Below, piece by piece: positions 63,293 through 64,000 of a stretch of DNA of 64,000 nt. A model generated the notes under the pieces. That model ran no database searches. It was not told where the DNA came from and was given only the letters and a program-made list of their open reading frames with translations. Source of the DNA: Branchiostoma floridae (lineage: Eukaryota > Chordata > Leptocardii > Amphioxiformes > Branchiostomatidae); the NCBI RefSeq assembly GCF_000003815.2, contig NC_049980.1, positions 395,084 through 459,083 on the forward strand, read 5' to 3'. The position numbers were made by a program, and so were the translations under genes. Numbering within the stretch: the stretch's first letter is position 1; each line of letters starts with the position of its first letter.

Positions 63293-64000
63293 CTAATGAT
63301 CGTTAAAGAGGTTCATCAACCACGCATCAACCAGCCCAAGCTGTGCTGTCAGACATTGGAAATTTTGAGGTATGTATCTTACCTTTAAAACAGTCACTAT
63401 TGGAAGGAAATTGGTAGTAACAGCATCTGAAGAAAGTTAAAAACCAATTAACTCTCAAACACCATCCATCTGGGAGGGGGCCAGAGTATAGGGAGGTAAA
63501 CAGAATAACTCGCTGGATAAAGGAGGCAGTTTGGATCATAAAGTCAGCTATAAGTAGCAGCTAGAAGCAGGCCCAGCCAGTCTAACACTTATAATGTTAT
63601 CTGACAACCATCGAAACTTTGAATTTGAGTACTATCCTAACTGTGTCTAAGAACTTTAGTATATTCTCACCACTGAAAACACCAGGTTTGTTTCATGTGA
63701 CAAAAGGTAGAAGATGGTCCAAATCTAAACAGACCCCGTTATATTTAGCTCAGTGATATCTTTTTGTTAATTTTTTTTGTGGGCATTGAACATTTATTGC
63801 TCAATGAAACGGGGAGTATACAATAATATCATAAGTTCTGTGGTTTTCAATGTAAGTGACGGTTTAAGTCTTTAAACAATGTATATTCCTTAATTTTGCA
63901 TTAAAAATTACACTTTGACAACTTGCCGAATGATACCAAGTTAGGTATTATCCTAGGAAAAATACATATTGAGGGCAACCAAAAATATTATATTTTGCAA
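63293..64000. other. Window end, no supported exon
   Basis: Upstream side of the C2 gene. 63342-63430 loosely matches 55690-55775. No further exon recognised. Confidence 0.35.

Overview
The window reads as animal nuclear DNA, most likely from a cephalochordate (amphioxus, Branchiostoma). Genes are split by GT-AG introns. The p38 kinase exons have the same sizes and phases I know from vertebrate MAPK14. Non-LTR retrotransposon remnants, SINE-like copies, palindromic MITEs and minisatellites fill nearly all other space. The species call is inference; no operon, CRISPR array, rRNA or recognisable tRNA is visible.

Layout. 1-5 kb: a 5'-truncated CR1/Jockey-type LINE on the minus strand and a tetranucleotide satellite. 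5.2-14.7 kb, minus: a complete 12-exon ASIC-like DEG/ENaC channel; the exons total 1416 nt (471 aa) and every phase closes. 15-22 kb: no host gene, several DNA transposons (two with TTAA-type ends) and an assembly gap. 22.35-23.46 kb, minus: a class A GPCR of the S1P/LPA/cannabinoid-like (MECA) type. 26.2-45.1 kb, plus: p38 MAP kinase; exons 1-5 and 8-12 are present, while exons 6-7 are missing and probably lie in the 37391-37827 gap. 49.96-51.09 kb, plus: a second copy of the GPCR, inverted relative to the first, with a conserved upstream block. 54.1-63.3 kb, minus: parts of a synaptotagmin-like double-C2 gene. 59.6-62.5 kb: tandem repeats and MITEs.

The most unusual signal is that several minisatellites are built from the edges of coding exons. 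In p38, a ~77-bp array repeats the last 36 nt of exon 7 plus its splice donor, a ~31-bp array repeats the acceptor and start of exon 8, a ~40-bp array resembles the acceptor and start of exon 4, and exon 11 has a decayed second donor edge. The first GPCR has four 33-bp copies of its C-terminal codons and stop, and the C2 gene has decayed copies of its C-terminal codons and stop. I recall exon-intron-boundary minisatellites ('mirages') being reported in amphioxus Adh but could not check this. Seeing the pattern in three unrelated neighbouring genes, at donors, acceptors and stop codons, is the observation most worth following up.

The genes have no obvious shared pathway. They encode an ion channel, two paralogous receptors, a stress kinase and a membrane-trafficking protein.
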